Origin: Lysinibacillus macroides
Lineage (GTDB): Bacteria; Bacillota; Bacilli; Bacillales_A; Planococcaceae
Direction of reading: 5' to 3'
Length of the DNA: 64,000 bases
Assembly (NCBI RefSeq): GCF_001281525.1
Contig: NZ_LGCI01000002.1
Coordinates: 186,001 to 250,000 of the forward strand
Shown in pieces: positions 41,009 to 50,342 of this stretch. Position 1 is the first letter of the stretch; each line of letters starts with the position of its first letter. The position numbers and the translations under genes are program-made. The notes under the pieces were generated by a model. It did no database searches, was not told the DNA's origin, and was given only the letters and a program-made list of their open reading frames with translations.

Positions 41009-42136
41009 TTAGCTTAACAGACCTAAACGAAAGGCAGAGGCAACAACCTGTGTTCGATTTTTGGCTTTAAGCTTTGTCATTAAGCTGCTGACATAGTCCC
41101 TTACCGTATGCTCACTTAAAAACAGCAGTCCTGCAATTTTTTTATTATCATACCCTTCCGCAAGCAAGCCAAGAATCATCGACTCCCTTTCGGTAAAATG
41201 TAGCTCTGAGGCTTGCTCCACATTCTCACCCTTGCGAGATAAAAATAAGCCCAACCGCTTCCCTACTTGCTCTAGTAATGCTAATTCATCCTTTGTACAA
41301 TCAAATTCCTCCCCTAGCTGATCAAATGTCAGCCAGCCAAATAATTGATCTTGTTGAATAATGGGAATAAAAATAACAGAAGATAAATTAAATAATTGGA
41401 TATGCTCCTCTTTTATATAATTTTTAGGATTCTTTAAATAAATGGGCTTTCTGGAGCTAAATATCGAGTTTTGCTCTGTTATATGCCCTTTCATGCTTTG
41501 TACCTTTGGCAGCTCCGCACCAATCACACCATAAAATTCATTAGACCATGGCACATATGCATAAAATACACATCTTTTGTAGCTAAAGTACTCTTCACAC
41601 TTTTTTAAAATATAAGCTAAATCATGATAACCTGACGAGTAAATGAGCAATTTATCAAGCTTATCCAATAATTGAAGATGGCTTAATTGCTGATTTGTTG
41701 AATGGTTATCATTTGTCGGATGCACTAACTTATCATAATAAAGCTGTATTAAGTACGTAAATATCGAGAGTACATACATTAATACAGCATTCATACGATG
41801 ATGTTTCTGGTGAATCATAAATGTAATCAATGATTTTTCAAAAATTAATTGAAAAAGATTAAAGCTTTTTATATCAATAATGGATAGCTGCGATTGCAGC
41901 CATGTATTTAAAAAATTTTGATAATCATCCTGTAAATCTTCAATATTTGTACGTGTTAGTAAATGTAAAAATGAATTGAGCAGCATAGCCGTTTTTTTGC
42001 GATCTTCCTCTGAAATAGAAGACTCCAGATAAAGATAAATATTGGTATTTTCCTCAATTTGCTTATGATGAACTTTAATAACTAGCACAAACTCTTGAAA
42101 TGTCATTTCTTCAAAGGATTGAATTGGATGTGTCAT
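41009..42136 (-). CDS. LuxR-family regulator with GAF-like sensor domain
   Basis: 375-residue regulator. The C-terminus (about 312-372) is a LuxR/GerE HTH: FTERESMILGLLAEGYDNKKIAGLLFLSEHTVRDYVSSL. A GAF-like domain spans roughly 160-300 (CVFYAYVPW, SVIFIPIIQQDQLFGWLTFD). The N-terminal helical region is unassigned. ATG with GGAGAAG upstream. It is divergent from the tandem dehydrogenase genes and may regulate them. Confidence 0.85.
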   Translation of the reverse strand: MTHPIQSFEEMTFQEFVLVIKVHHKQIEENTNIYLYLESSISEEDRKKTAMLLNSFLHLLTRTNIEDLQDDYQNFLNTWLQSQLSIIDIKSFNLFQLIFEKSLITFMIHQKHHRMNAVLMYVLSIFTYLIQLYYDKLVHPTNDNHSTNQQLSHLQLLDKLDKLLIYSSGYHDLAYILKKCEEYFSYKRCVFYAYVPWSNEFYGVIGAELPKVQSMKGHITEQNSIFSSRKPIYLKNPKNYIKEEHIQLFNLSSVIFIPIIQQDQLFGWLTFDQLGEEFDCTKDELALLEQVGKRLGLFLSRKGENVEQASELHFTERESMILGLLAEGYDNKKIAGLLFLSEHTVRDYVSSLMTKLKAKNRTQVVASAFRLGLLS

Positions 42137-42328
42137 AGGCAGCTCTTCTCCTTTATTTAAACATACCCCTATAAATGGTGGATACTCGTCATACTATTAT
42201 ACAGCATCTTATAGGATGGTTTTTGAAATTGGGAAGCGTAAAATAAAGGTATCCCTAAAATAAAGGGAATATTTTTAAGTCCTATAGCTAAATCTATATC
42301 CAGATAGAATGAAAGGTGCGTGCTTGAC

Positions 42329-43084
42329 ATGAGATTGGAAAATAAAGTAGCTATTATTACAGGTGGAGGGACAGGTATCGGTAAAGAAACTGCTCTCTTA
42401 TTTGCTAAAGAAGGCGCAAAGGTAGTTATTACTGATATAAATGAACAATCTGGTAACGAAGCAGTTCGCGATATCCAAGCTATCGGCGGACAAGCACTAT
42501 TTATTCGTCACGATGTAAGCAATGAAGATGATTGGAAAAAGGTTGCAGACCAAACAATCAAAGCATTTAATAAGGTTGATATTCTTTTCAATAATGCGGG
42601 TATCTATATTATTAAGCCACTTGCAGAAATCGAACTTTCTGACTGGAACCGCTTAATGTCCATCAATGTGACAGGTGTTTTCCTAGGTATGAAGCATATT
42701 ATGCCATTTATGGCTAAACAACATAATGGTTCTGTTATTAATGCTTCCTCCATTGCGGGCTTAACAGGTGCTGCTGGACATGTATTATATGGAGCTAGTA
42801 AGGGCGCAGTTCGCATTATGACAAAGGACGTTGCTATGGAATACGCACCATTTGGTGTACGTGTCAACTCTATTCATCCTGGTTATATTGATACAGGTAT
42901 GGCAGATTATGCATCAGTAACAACAGGAAGCTCTAAAGATGAATTAGGGAAAAATCTATTCCCATTAGGTCGTTTAGGTTCCGTTCAGGAAGTCGCTCAA
43001 ACAGTATTATTTTTAGCCTCTGATGAATCTTCATTCTCAACAGGTGCTGAATTTGTGATTGATGGTGGCGCAACTGCAAAATAA
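42329..43084 (+). CDS. Short-chain dehydrogenase/reductase (SDR) 1
   Basis: 251-residue classical SDR. Cofactor motif VAIITGGGTGIGKETALLF with the acidic residue in VVITDIN favouring NAD; NNAG near 90; catalytic Ser in INASSIAG and the YxxxK site in YGASKGAV. ATG 42329 is used, with AAAGGTG about 10 nt upstream; GTG 42320 is too close to it. Paralogous with the next gene. Substrate unknown. Confidence 0.88.
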   Translation: MRLENKVAIITGGGTGIGKETALLFAKEGAKVVITDINEQSGNEAVRDIQAIGGQALFIRHDVSNEDDWKKVADQTIKAFNKVDILFNNAGIYIIKPLAEIELSDWNRLMSINVTGVFLGMKHIMPFMAKQHNGSVINASSIAGLTGAAGHVLYGASKGAVRIMTKDVAMEYAPFGVRVNSIHPGYIDTGMADYASVTTGSSKDELGKNLFPLGRLGSVQEVAQTVLFLASDESSFSTGAEFVIDGGATAK

Positions 43085-43101
43085 TAAAGGTGGTTATTCG
43101 A

Positions 43102-43845
43102 ATGAAATTACAAGATAAAGTAGCAATCGTCACTGGTGGCGCTAGTGGTATTGGCGAAGCAACCGTTCGCCTATTTGTAGAAGAAGGCGCAAAGGTAGTC
43201 GTTGCCGATTTTTCAGATCGTGGGCAAAGCATCTCAGAGGAATTAAATAATAATGGCTTTGATACATTGTTTGTGAAAACAGATGTAACAAGTGAAGAAG
43301 ATATTAAAAATATGATGAGTGCAACAGTGAAGAAATATGGCAAGCTTGATATTATGTATGCCAATGCAGGCGTAGCTGACGATGCACCAGCACATGAATT
43401 AACGTTTGAAAAATGGAAAAGAACCATTGATATTAATTTATCAGGCGTCTTCCTTTCTGATAAATATGCGATTGAACAATTCCTTGCACAAGGTACAGGC
43501 GGTGTTATCGTTAATGCTGGTTCTATTCATAGCTTTGTTGCCTTACCAAATCCAACAGCTTATGCTTCTGCAAAGGGTGGCGTAAAATTATTAACACAAA
43601 ACCTATGTACAGCCTATGCAAAAGAAGGCATCCGTGTAAATGCTGTATGTCCAGGCTATATTGAAACACCACTGCTTAAAGAAGTAGATACGGCAAGCAA
43701 AGAATACTTAGCCTCTCTTCATCCCCAAGGTCGTCTTGGCAAACCAGAAGAGATTGCAAAAGCTGTTCTATTTTTAGCGAGTGATGACGCAAGCTTTGTC
43801 AATGGTACAACACTGCTTGTTGATGGCGGTTATACAGCTCATTAA
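43102..43845 (+). CDS. Short-chain dehydrogenase/reductase (SDR) 2
   Basis: 247-residue classical SDR, similar to its neighbour. Motifs VAIVTGGASGIGEATVRLF, VVVADFSD, YANAGVAD, VNAGSIHS and YASAKGGVK. ATG 43102 has AAAGGTGG 8 nt upstream; GTG 43090 is part of that site. It follows SDR 1 by 17 bp, so they form an operon, ended by a strong terminator. Confidence 0.88.
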   Translation: MKLQDKVAIVTGGASGIGEATVRLFVEEGAKVVVADFSDRGQSISEELNNNGFDTLFVKTDVTSEEDIKNMMSATVKKYGKLDIMYANAGVADDAPAHELTFEKWKRTIDINLSGVFLSDKYAIEQFLAQGTGGVIVNAGSIHSFVALPNPTAYASAKGGVKLLTQNLCTAYAKEGIRVNAVCPGYIETPLLKEVDTASKEYLASLHPQGRLGKPEEIAKAVLFLASDDASFVNGTTLLVDGGYTAH

Positions 43846-43851
43846 TATAGC

Positions 43852-43900
43852 AACAACAAGGTTTAAGTCCTAGTAATATGAGGACTCAAACCTTGTTGTT
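43852..43900 (+). terminator. Terminator after the tandem SDR genes
   Basis: Long stem (AACAACAAGGTTT with AAACCTTGTTGTT, plus AGTCCT/AGGACT inside) followed by T residues on the plus strand. It also borders the ridA remnant on the minus strand. Confidence 0.85.
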
Positions 43901-43904
43901 TTTA

Positions 43905-44010
43905 TTAACCGTAATATGCAATCATTTCAATTTCTACTAGTGCATTTTTAGCTAAACAATCAACTGCATAAGCAGCTCGTGCAGGCAAAATTTCACCATT
44001 GAATACTCAT
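43905..44010 (-). pseudogene. ridA: ridA (YjgF family) remnant
   Basis: Minus-strand translation ending at 43905 reads EILPARAAYAVDCLAKNA then LVEIEMIAYYG and stop, the conserved C-terminus of RidA/YjgF enamine deaminases. Upstream only a start region remains: an ATG at 44010 with a GGAAGGGGG ribosome site, running out of frame into the C-terminal part. The length of 106 nt shows an internal deletion of about 300 bp. It lies just downstream of diaminopropionate ammonia-lyase, whose 2-aminoacrylate intermediate is the substrate RidA removes. Confidence 0.75.
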
Positions 44011-44034
44011 TATCATTCCCCCTTCCAACATCAT

Positions 44035-45228
44035 TTAAATTGAATAAACTCCATCCCATACAATTTTTTTATAATGTGCGGCGTCCGTATCACCCTCTGT
44101 ACTAAAGAATAGAATTTTTGAATCTTCATTCATTTTTAATTGCTCTTTTAAAGCTGTATACTGATCTCGTCTTAAAATTTCACTTACAGCTCCCACGCCC
44201 ACTGCGCCTGATTCACCTGAAGTAACTTGTACATCGCCTTTTAACGGTGCTGCTAAAATTCTCATTCCTTGAGCAGCAATATTATCTGGACAAGAAAGGA
44301 AAGCATCCGCATAATCCTTTAAAATTTCCCAGCCTAATGTACTCGGCTCGCCACATGCTAAGCCTGCCATAATTGTATCCATATCACCTTTGACATAATG
44401 AAGCTTGCCATCACTTGCTTCAGCCGTTTTAAAAATGCAGTCTGCCTTATCTGGTTCTACAACAATGGTCATCGGGCGATCCTCACCATACATATCTGCA
44501 AAAAAGCCTTGAACTGCAGCTGCCATTGAGCCAACACCCGCCTGAATAAAAATATGTGTAGGTTTTTCATCTAACCCCTTTAGCTGCTCATATGCTTCTA
44601 CTACCATCGTGATGTAGCCCTGCATAATGTTTTTAGGAATTTCCTCGTAGTCTTTCCATGCTGTATCCTGTACTAATATCCAATTGTTTTGCTCAGCATG
44701 TTCAGCAGCTAAACGAACAGTATCATCATAATTAACATCCGTAATAGAAGCACTTGCCCCTAAGCTTTTAATATGATTTAACCTTTCTTCAGAAGACCCT
44801 TTAGGCATATAAACAACAGCCTTTTGCCCTAGCTGCTTGGCTGTCCACGCAACTCCTCGACCGTGGTTTCCATCTGTTGCTGTAATAAATGTTAGTTCAC
44901 CTAGCTTTTCTTTCACTTCAGGTGAGACAAGTCGATCATACGTTAGATCAGAGGGAACAATGTTTAGTTGCTTTGCTAAATATTGGCCAATCGCATACGA
45001 TCCACCTAAAGCTTTAAAGGCATTTAAGCCAAAACGATAGGATTCATCCTTTACAAATAATTTGCTAATATTCAACTCCTCCGCTAAATGATCTAACACA
45101 GCTAAAGGCGTCGGTTTATACTGGGGAAAGCTCTTATGAAATGCGTGTACTTTTTGAGCCCCCTCTAGTCCTAAAAAGTCAATATTTGTACTTGGATTTT
45201 TCTTTCTAGTATATGTTATTAATTTCAT
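44035..45228 (-). CDS. dpaL: Diaminopropionate ammonia-lyase
   Basis: 397-residue fold-type II PLP enzyme that converts 2,3-diaminopropionate to pyruvate and ammonia. The PLP lysine is K72 in RFGLNAFKALGGSYA; TDGNHGRGVAWTAK and the phosphate loop QAGVGSMAAAVQG are typical. ATG with AGGAGAG 7 nt upstream. Follows an M20 peptidase gene by 12 bp, as in the E. coli ygeX-ygeY arrangement. The adjacent ridA is broken. Confidence 0.93.
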   Translation of the reverse strand: MKLITYTRKKNPSTNIDFLGLEGAQKVHAFHKSFPQYKPTPLAVLDHLAEELNISKLFVKDESYRFGLNAFKALGGSYAIGQYLAKQLNIVPSDLTYDRLVSPEVKEKLGELTFITATDGNHGRGVAWTAKQLGQKAVVYMPKGSSEERLNHIKSLGASASITDVNYDDTVRLAAEHAEQNNWILVQDTAWKDYEEIPKNIMQGYITMVVEAYEQLKGLDEKPTHIFIQAGVGSMAAAVQGFFADMYGEDRPMTIVVEPDKADCIFKTAEASDGKLHYVKGDMDTIMAGLACGEPSTLGWEILKDYADAFLSCPDNIAAQGMRILAAPLKGDVQVTSGESGAVGVGAVSEILRRDQYTALKEQLKMNEDSKILFFSTEGDTDAAHYKKIVWDGVYSI

Positions 45229-45240
45229 CGTGACTCTCTC

Positions 45241-46401
45241 CTATTCTTTTGCTAGGCGAAGCTTAATAATTTCTGCAAAAAATTCAGCGCCTATTTCTAT
45301 AATCTCATCATTGTAATCATACATGGAGTTATGCAGTGGAATTACTTCCTCACCTTCAACCTTACTTCCTAAAAATACAAAGCAACCAGGAATTTTTTCG
45401 ATAAACTTGCCAAAATCCTCTGACGCCATAATTGGCGTACCATCGCTGTTTGTATTTTCTACGCCAACGATATTTTTGGCAGCTAATGTCGCAACTTCAT
45501 TGCATTTATCCCAGTTAATCGTAGGAGAGAATTCATGTGTATAGTCAAACTCACATTCAGCCCCATGCATTGCACAGATCCCCTCACATAAGCTTTTCAT
45601 TCTTTGCTCCAGCAATTTTTGAACTTCTGGCGTAAAGCTTCTCGTATCGCCTTTAATTTCTACATTAGAAGGAATGGCATTGCGAATGCCATCTGATTGT
45701 ATTTCTGTACATGATATGACTGCCGTTTGAAGTGGGTCAAGATTTCTTGCCACTACTGTTTGCAGTGCAAGAATAATTTCAGCCGCAATAACGAAAGGGT
45801 CAACTCCCATATGCGGGCTTGATGAATGTGCCCCCTTTCCTTTAATTCGAATAACGAAATTATCCTCACTAGCCATAATAGGACCTGACTTTGTGTGTAT
45901 CGTTCCAGCAGGTAATCCCGGCATATTATGTAAACCGTAAATTTCATCCACTGGGAAGCGCTCAAATAATTGATCCTCTATCATTGCTTGAGCACCCTTG
46001 CCGATTTCTTCAGCAGGCTGAAAAATAAATCGAACAGTCCCATTAAAGTTTCTTCGGGTAGAAAGTAATTGAGCAGCGCCTAATAATGTCGTCATATGTC
46101 CATCGTGTCCACATGCATGCATTTTCCCTTGATGCTTAGAGCGATATGGAAGGTCTTTTACCTCATTTAGATTTAATGCATCCATATCAGCCCGTAACCC
46201 AATAACACCTTTACCATCTCCCATAGTAAGATTTGCCACAATACCTGTAGTACCGATATTTTCATGAACCTCTAAGCCCATTTTTTGAAGCTCCTGTGCT
46301 ATATAGGCAGATGTTTTTACTTCCTCAAAGGCCGTTTCAGGATATTTGTGCAGATAATGTCGCCATTCTAGTAATTGTTTTTTAAACTCGATATTACTCA
46401 T
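45241..46401 (-). CDS. M20 family amidohydrolase/peptidase
   Basis: 386-residue M20D metallo-hydrolase. Metal-site motifs KMHACGHDGHMTTLLGAAQ near 95, FIFQPAEEIGKGAQAM near 130 and the C-terminal IMASEDFGKF. ATG with GGAGGT 5 nt upstream. Probably deacylates an N-acyl or peptide precursor that yields diaminopropionate or a related amino acid for the next enzyme. Hippurate or aminobenzoyl-type substrates are equally possible by sequence. Confidence 0.88.
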   Translation of the reverse strand: MSNIEFKKQLLEWRHYLHKYPETAFEEVKTSAYIAQELQKMGLEVHENIGTTGIVANLTMGDGKGVIGLRADMDALNLNEVKDLPYRSKHQGKMHACGHDGHMTTLLGAAQLLSTRRNFNGTVRFIFQPAEEIGKGAQAMIEDQLFERFPVDEIYGLHNMPGLPAGTIHTKSGPIMASEDNFVIRIKGKGAHSSSPHMGVDPFVIAAEIILALQTVVARNLDPLQTAVISCTEIQSDGIRNAIPSNVEIKGDTRSFTPEVQKLLEQRMKSLCEGICAMHGAECEFDYTHEFSPTINWDKCNEVATLAAKNIVGVENTNSDGTPIMASEDFGKFIEKIPGCFVFLGSKVEGEEVIPLHNSMYDYNDEIIEIGAEFFAEIIKLRLAKE

Positions 46402-46432
46402 AATATACCTCCATTTTCACAGAAAAATCTGA

Positions 46433-46546
46433 TTATTTTTGTGTTGCTTCCTTGATATTAGATAAATGAATGGTTGTAACATCTGACTCTTTATTCCACT
46501 CAGGTTCCTTTACACCGCTTTTTAATTGATGCATATAAGCCCCCAT
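46433..46546 (-). CDS. Small ORF or gene fragment, 37 residues
   Basis: ATG 46546, five nt after the stop of the carbamoylase-type gene, opens a 37-codon frame ending at 46433 (starts MGAYMHQLKSGVKEPEW). It lies between two cotranscribed hydrolase genes. The ribosome site is weak (GGAG at 11 nt). It could be a translationally coupled small protein or the remaining C-terminus of a lost operon member. I do not recognise it. Confidence 0.35.
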   Translation of the reverse strand: MGAYMHQLKSGVKEPEWNKESDVTTIHLSNIKEATQK

Positions 46547-46551
46547 TTTGC

Positions 46552-47790
46552 CTATTGCTCCATCACATCATGCACTAATCGTAAAAATGCGCGAATCCCC
46601 ACCTCTAGCTTTAACTCTGGCGTATGCTCCTCCTTCGTATGGGATAAACCGCCTTCAGACATTGTAAACATCATGACAGTTGGCACAACCTTCGCCATTT
46701 CCACCGCATCATGTAAAGGACCTGAATACATTTTCGTTGCCTCACCTGTTTCCTTCTGGACAGCTTTTTCACATAGGCAAATGAACTGCTCATCAAATAA
46801 TTGCGGTGCGACCGAATAAATTTTTCGCCATCCTACTGAAACGCCATTTACGCTCGCAATTTTTTCTGTCACAGCCTGTGCTTCCACATACATCTTTTGC
46901 AAATCAGCCGCATCAATTGTACGCATATCTAAAGAAATCGTACATTTTCCCGGCACAATTGTGACAACATTAGGCTGCACCTGCACTTGACCAACCGTGC
47001 AAACCGCCTTATATTTTAACGCAAGCTTTCTGAATTCTAGTGCCGCCTCTGCCGCAGCTAAAAAGGCATCTTGACGCATTGGCACAGGGAATGAACCCGC
47101 ATGAGCAGCCTGTCCAACAAAATCTATATAATGACGCTCTACTCCTGCTGCGCCGAATACACACGCCACATCCTTCTGCTCTTTTTCTAACACAGGCCCT
47201 TGCTCAATATGCAGCTCTAAATAGCCTATAATATTTCTTTGTAACATTTCTTGATGCGCCTGTAGCATTTTATCTGGCATCACCTGATAGGCGGATACAG
47301 CTTTTTCAAATGTAATGCCATTACTATCAGCTCTTCCTATTAGCTCCTCGACACGTAAAGAGCCACTTGCCGCGGATGAGCCTAGGCAGCTATAGCCATA
47401 GCGAGCTCCTTCTTCATCTGCCCAATCAACAACATATAACGTTTTCCTTGGCTTTTGTTTTTCTGCTGAATAACGTCTCAATGCCTCAAGTCCAGCTAAT
47501 ACACCAAGTGCCCCATCAAGCCAGCCACCATGTGGCACACTATCTAAATGGCTCCCAATAACAATTGCCTCTGCGCTCTCTCCTTCCATTTTCGTCCACA
47601 CATTGCCTGCACTATCTGTTGAAACCTCTGCGCCAAGTGCCTCTGCTTTTTGACGATACCAATCGCGTGCTGTTTGCCATAAAGCTGTCCATGCAACTCG
47701 CTGTGCTCCATGCTCATCTGACGTTAATACAGCAAGCTCCTTTAAATCAGCAATAACACGTACTGCTCCTTGTTCTAAACTATACTTCAT
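46552..47790 (-). CDS. Zn-dependent M20 hydrolase (allantoate amidohydrolase / N-carbamoyl-L-amino acid hydrolase family)
   Basis: 412-residue enzyme of the M20C/HyuC-AllC group. Motifs: GSHLDSVPHGGWLDGALGVLAG near 80 (metal site), VVDWADEEGARYGYSCLGS near 120, ELHIEQGPVLEKE near 195, and LHDAVEMAKVVPTVMMF near the end. ATG 47790 has AAGGAG 7 nt upstream; the ATG at 47796 touches that site. First gene of the operon with the M20D hydrolase and dpaL. Ureido or carbamoyl amino acid hydrolysis is the likely reaction; substrate unproved. Confidence 0.88.
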   Translation of the reverse strand: MKYSLEQGAVRVIADLKELAVLTSDEHGAQRVAWTALWQTARDWYRQKAEALGAEVSTDSAGNVWTKMEGESAEAIVIGSHLDSVPHGGWLDGALGVLAGLEALRRYSAEKQKPRKTLYVVDWADEEGARYGYSCLGSSAASGSLRVEELIGRADSNGITFEKAVSAYQVMPDKMLQAHQEMLQRNIIGYLELHIEQGPVLEKEQKDVACVFGAAGVERHYIDFVGQAAHAGSFPVPMRQDAFLAAAEAALEFRKLALKYKAVCTVGQVQVQPNVVTIVPGKCTISLDMRTIDAADLQKMYVEAQAVTEKIASVNGVSVGWRKIYSVAPQLFDEQFICLCEKAVQKETGEATKMYSGPLHDAVEMAKVVPTVMMFTMSEGGLSHTKEEHTPELKLEVGIRAFLRLVHDVMEQ

Positions 47791-47954
47791 CGTCATTCTC
47801 CTTTTATCAAATTTAATTACAATGCAAAAAACTTAACGATTGTTTCCAAATCCGCTAAACTGTTGTTATTACAACTACTATACATATAATCAAAATATTC
47901 CTTCTATAATTTTTGTAACTATTTTTATCAAATTTGAGTGAAAAGGTGATGTCC

Positions 47955-48851
47955 ATGAAATCGAATCCAATTGCACAGAATATTTTAGATGGAACAACGT
48001 TCAAAATAACATTAACAGAGGATTTAGAGGAGCAAATAATCTATACATTCGAAGACTATGCGATTGCCTTATTTACACAAACCTATCATCATTTACGCTC
48101 AGACTATATACCGATTCATTGGCATGATGCCCTGCAAATTGTTTGGGTGTATCATGGCATACTTGATTATCAAATTAATCATGAAATTTTAACGGTTTCA
48201 GAAAATACACTTTTACTAATTAACAAAAAACAGCTTCATAGCTCGAAAACAATTAATCAAAATACAAATGCACTATGTATCAACTTTGACTTGAATTTTT
48301 TGCATCCAAAGCTGGTGACAGAACATGTACAGCCATTTTTTGAAAACCATCCATTTGCTTACTATTTGCTGCCATTATCCCCCAACCAAATGGCAAAGCT
48401 TGCTGATTGGACACAAGGTAAAAAACTAACACTTTTTTCGGTCATCACCCTTTTAACAACACTTATTGAGCATTTACTCACACACTATGATGCAATGATG
48501 CAAAATCATGAAGAACAGGAAATTGCTATTTTCAATCAAATGTTGCAATTTGTACAAGAAAACTATCAAAATAAGATTACAGTTAGCGACCTTACAAACT
48601 GTGCACTCATTAATAAAAGTGCCTGTAATCAGCTTTTTCGTAAATACACACGCCTATCACCCATTAAATTCGTGAACAAGCATCGGCTCTATATCGCACA
48701 AGGCTTAATTTTGCATACAAATAAATCGATTTCCGAAATTAGCGAGGACGTTGGCTTTAATCAAGTGAGCTATTTTGTAGAGTTATTTCGCAAAAATTAT
48801 CATCTTGCTCCATTGCAATATCGCCACAACTACCGTCACGATACCAAATAA
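47955..48851 (+). CDS. AraC family transcriptional regulator
   Basis: 298 residues: an N-terminal cupin-like sensor (YIPIHWHDALQIVWVYHG) and a C-terminal double HTH from about 200 (KITVSDLTNCALINKSACNQLFRKYTRLSPIKF, then ISEISEDVGFNQVSYFVELFRKNYHLAPLQY). ATG 47955 has AAAGGTGA 6 nt upstream; earlier in-frame TTG and ATG codons overlap it. Divergent from the dpaL operon, so it probably controls those genes. Confidence 0.88.
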   Translation: MKSNPIAQNILDGTTFKITLTEDLEEQIIYTFEDYAIALFTQTYHHLRSDYIPIHWHDALQIVWVYHGILDYQINHEILTVSENTLLLINKKQLHSSKTINQNTNALCINFDLNFLHPKLVTEHVQPFFENHPFAYYLLPLSPNQMAKLADWTQGKKLTLFSVITLLTTLIEHLLTHYDAMMQNHEEQEIAIFNQMLQFVQENYQNKITVSDLTNCALINKSACNQLFRKYTRLSPIKFVNKHRLYIAQGLILHTNKSISEISEDVGFNQVSYFVELFRKNYHLAPLQYRHNYRHDTK

Positions 48852-49115
48852 AGTGTCAGTAAAGAGGGATCATTCCTATTCTTCTCGATAATAAGAAGTG
48901 CAGGCTCATCAGCTACCATCATTCCATGATAAAAATATAAATCTATATAGTAGGTAATTTATTTATCAAATAAAAAGGGGTTTTCTTTTATTTTAAAGCG
49001 AAAAGGGCTACTTCAAAATTGTTACCTTGCAAATGGATGAAATCTTTTGTACCTTTATTAAAACATTAGAAATATTATATGTTTAATGACGAATTTAAAG
49101 GGGTGCCATTTTAGT

Positions 49116-50042
49116 ATGAGCTTAAATGATTGGCTAAATGAAAAAGTGCCAGAAATTACAAATGCATTAAAAGATATGAATCGACAATATGTGGATGTAG
49201 AAAACTCCATCGGCTTTGTAGGGCGCAACCAAATTTATAAAATTTTAGATAATTTCCATGAAGTACTGTTCCCTGGTATCCATACTGTTCCACCAATTGA
49301 TGATACACGTATCAATATTGTTAGCAGCAATAAGCTGCGTGAAACGGCCTTAGATTTACGTGACATTATTGAAAAGGTATTAATTTATAATATGGATTAT
49401 AGTGATCCAGAGAATTGCACATGCCAAGAGGATGCAGATCGGATTGTCATGAATTTAATTTCACAATTCCCGAAAATCCGTCAAATTTTGCAAACAGATA
49501 TTCAAGCAGCCTACAATGGTGATCCAGCTGCTCTTTCGACAGAGGAAATTTTATTAAGCTACCCATCTATCGTTGCTGTCTATATTCATCGTGTTGCCCA
49601 TGAGTTATACGAAATGGGTGTACCAATTGTGCCTCGTATTATGTCAGAATATGCCCATAGCTTAACAGGCATTGATATTCATCCAGGGGCAACGATTGGT
49701 GAATCATTCTTTATCGACCATGGTACAGGGGTGGTTATTGGTGAAACATGCAGCATTGGCAAAAACGTTAAAATTTATCAAGGTGTCACGCTAGGCGCAT
49801 TAAGCTTCCCTCTCGATGAAAATGGCAACCCAATTAAAGGCATTAAGCGTCATCCAAATATCGAGGATAATGTTGTTATTTATGCAGGGGCAACCATTTT
49901 AGGCGGTGAAACAACAATTGGTCACGATTCAGTGCTGGGCAGTAATATTTGGCTTATGAATTCTATCCCACCGCATTCTCGTGTCTATAACTCACCACCA
50001 ACACCGAATATTAGTAGTAGTAAAGCCAAAAAGAGTGAATAG
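49116..50042 (+). CDS. Serine O-acetyltransferase, long form (EpsC type)
   Basis: About 308-residue hexapeptide-repeat acetyltransferase for the first step of cysteine synthesis. The catalytic C-terminal region is complete: GIDIHPGATIGESFFIDHGTG, GVVIGETCSIGKNVKIYQGVT and GAL. It is longer than the ~217-residue Bacillus CysE, with an extra N-terminal helical domain. I use ATG 49116 (MSLNDW), with AAAGGGG about 12 nt upstream; ATG 49086 has no ribosome site. No T-box motif was found upstream. Confidence 0.88.
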   Translation: MSLNDWLNEKVPEITNALKDMNRQYVDVENSIGFVGRNQIYKILDNFHEVLFPGIHTVPPIDDTRINIVSSNKLRETALDLRDIIEKVLIYNMDYSDPENCTCQEDADRIVMNLISQFPKIRQILQTDIQAAYNGDPAALSTEEILLSYPSIVAVYIHRVAHELYEMGVPIVPRIMSEYAHSLTGIDIHPGATIGESFFIDHGTGVVIGETCSIGKNVKIYQGVTLGALSFPLDENGNPIKGIKRHPNIEDNVVIYAGATILGGETTIGHDSVLGSNIWLMNSIPPHSRVYNSPPTPNISSSKAKKSE

Positions 50043-50342
50043 CCCTCACCCTTTAACAGGCTAAGATAAAAAAGTCCAAACTATTCTACAAAACTTTTAC
50101 ACAAGGGTTTCGTAATTGTTTGGGCTTTCTCGTACTATTACGTACATTTTCATCCACTGACATTTCCTTACCCTAAAATTTGTAGTAAAACCTCTATATC
50201 ATTAATAATAAGCATAACCCCATCCTGTGATTAAACTTTATAGACTACTTCATACCCAAACCATTGATATATTGGGCTTCTGCTTGTTGGTTGTGCTATA
50301 CTATTTCCATTATCGAAATACTTAGGAAAGAGGGCTTCTATC
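50043..50342 (+). other. Intergenic region between serine acetyltransferase and dipeptidase
   Basis: 300 bp. Contains a candidate terminator at 50071-50128 and, near the end, an extended -10 promoter TG-C-TATACT (50294-50302) about 40 bp before the dipeptidase start. No additional gene was seen. Confidence 0.5.
50071..50128 (+). terminator. Possible terminator after serine acetyltransferase
   Basis: An 11-bp stem (AAAGTCCAAAC with GTTTGGGCTTT, one wobble) with a long 36-nt loop, ending in CTTTCT. A weaker candidate. Confidence 0.4.

Noticed and set aside
48852..49115. T-box or other riboswitch before serine acetyltransferase
   Set aside because: No T-box core sequence, terminator/antiterminator pair or known riboswitch motif was found in the leader.
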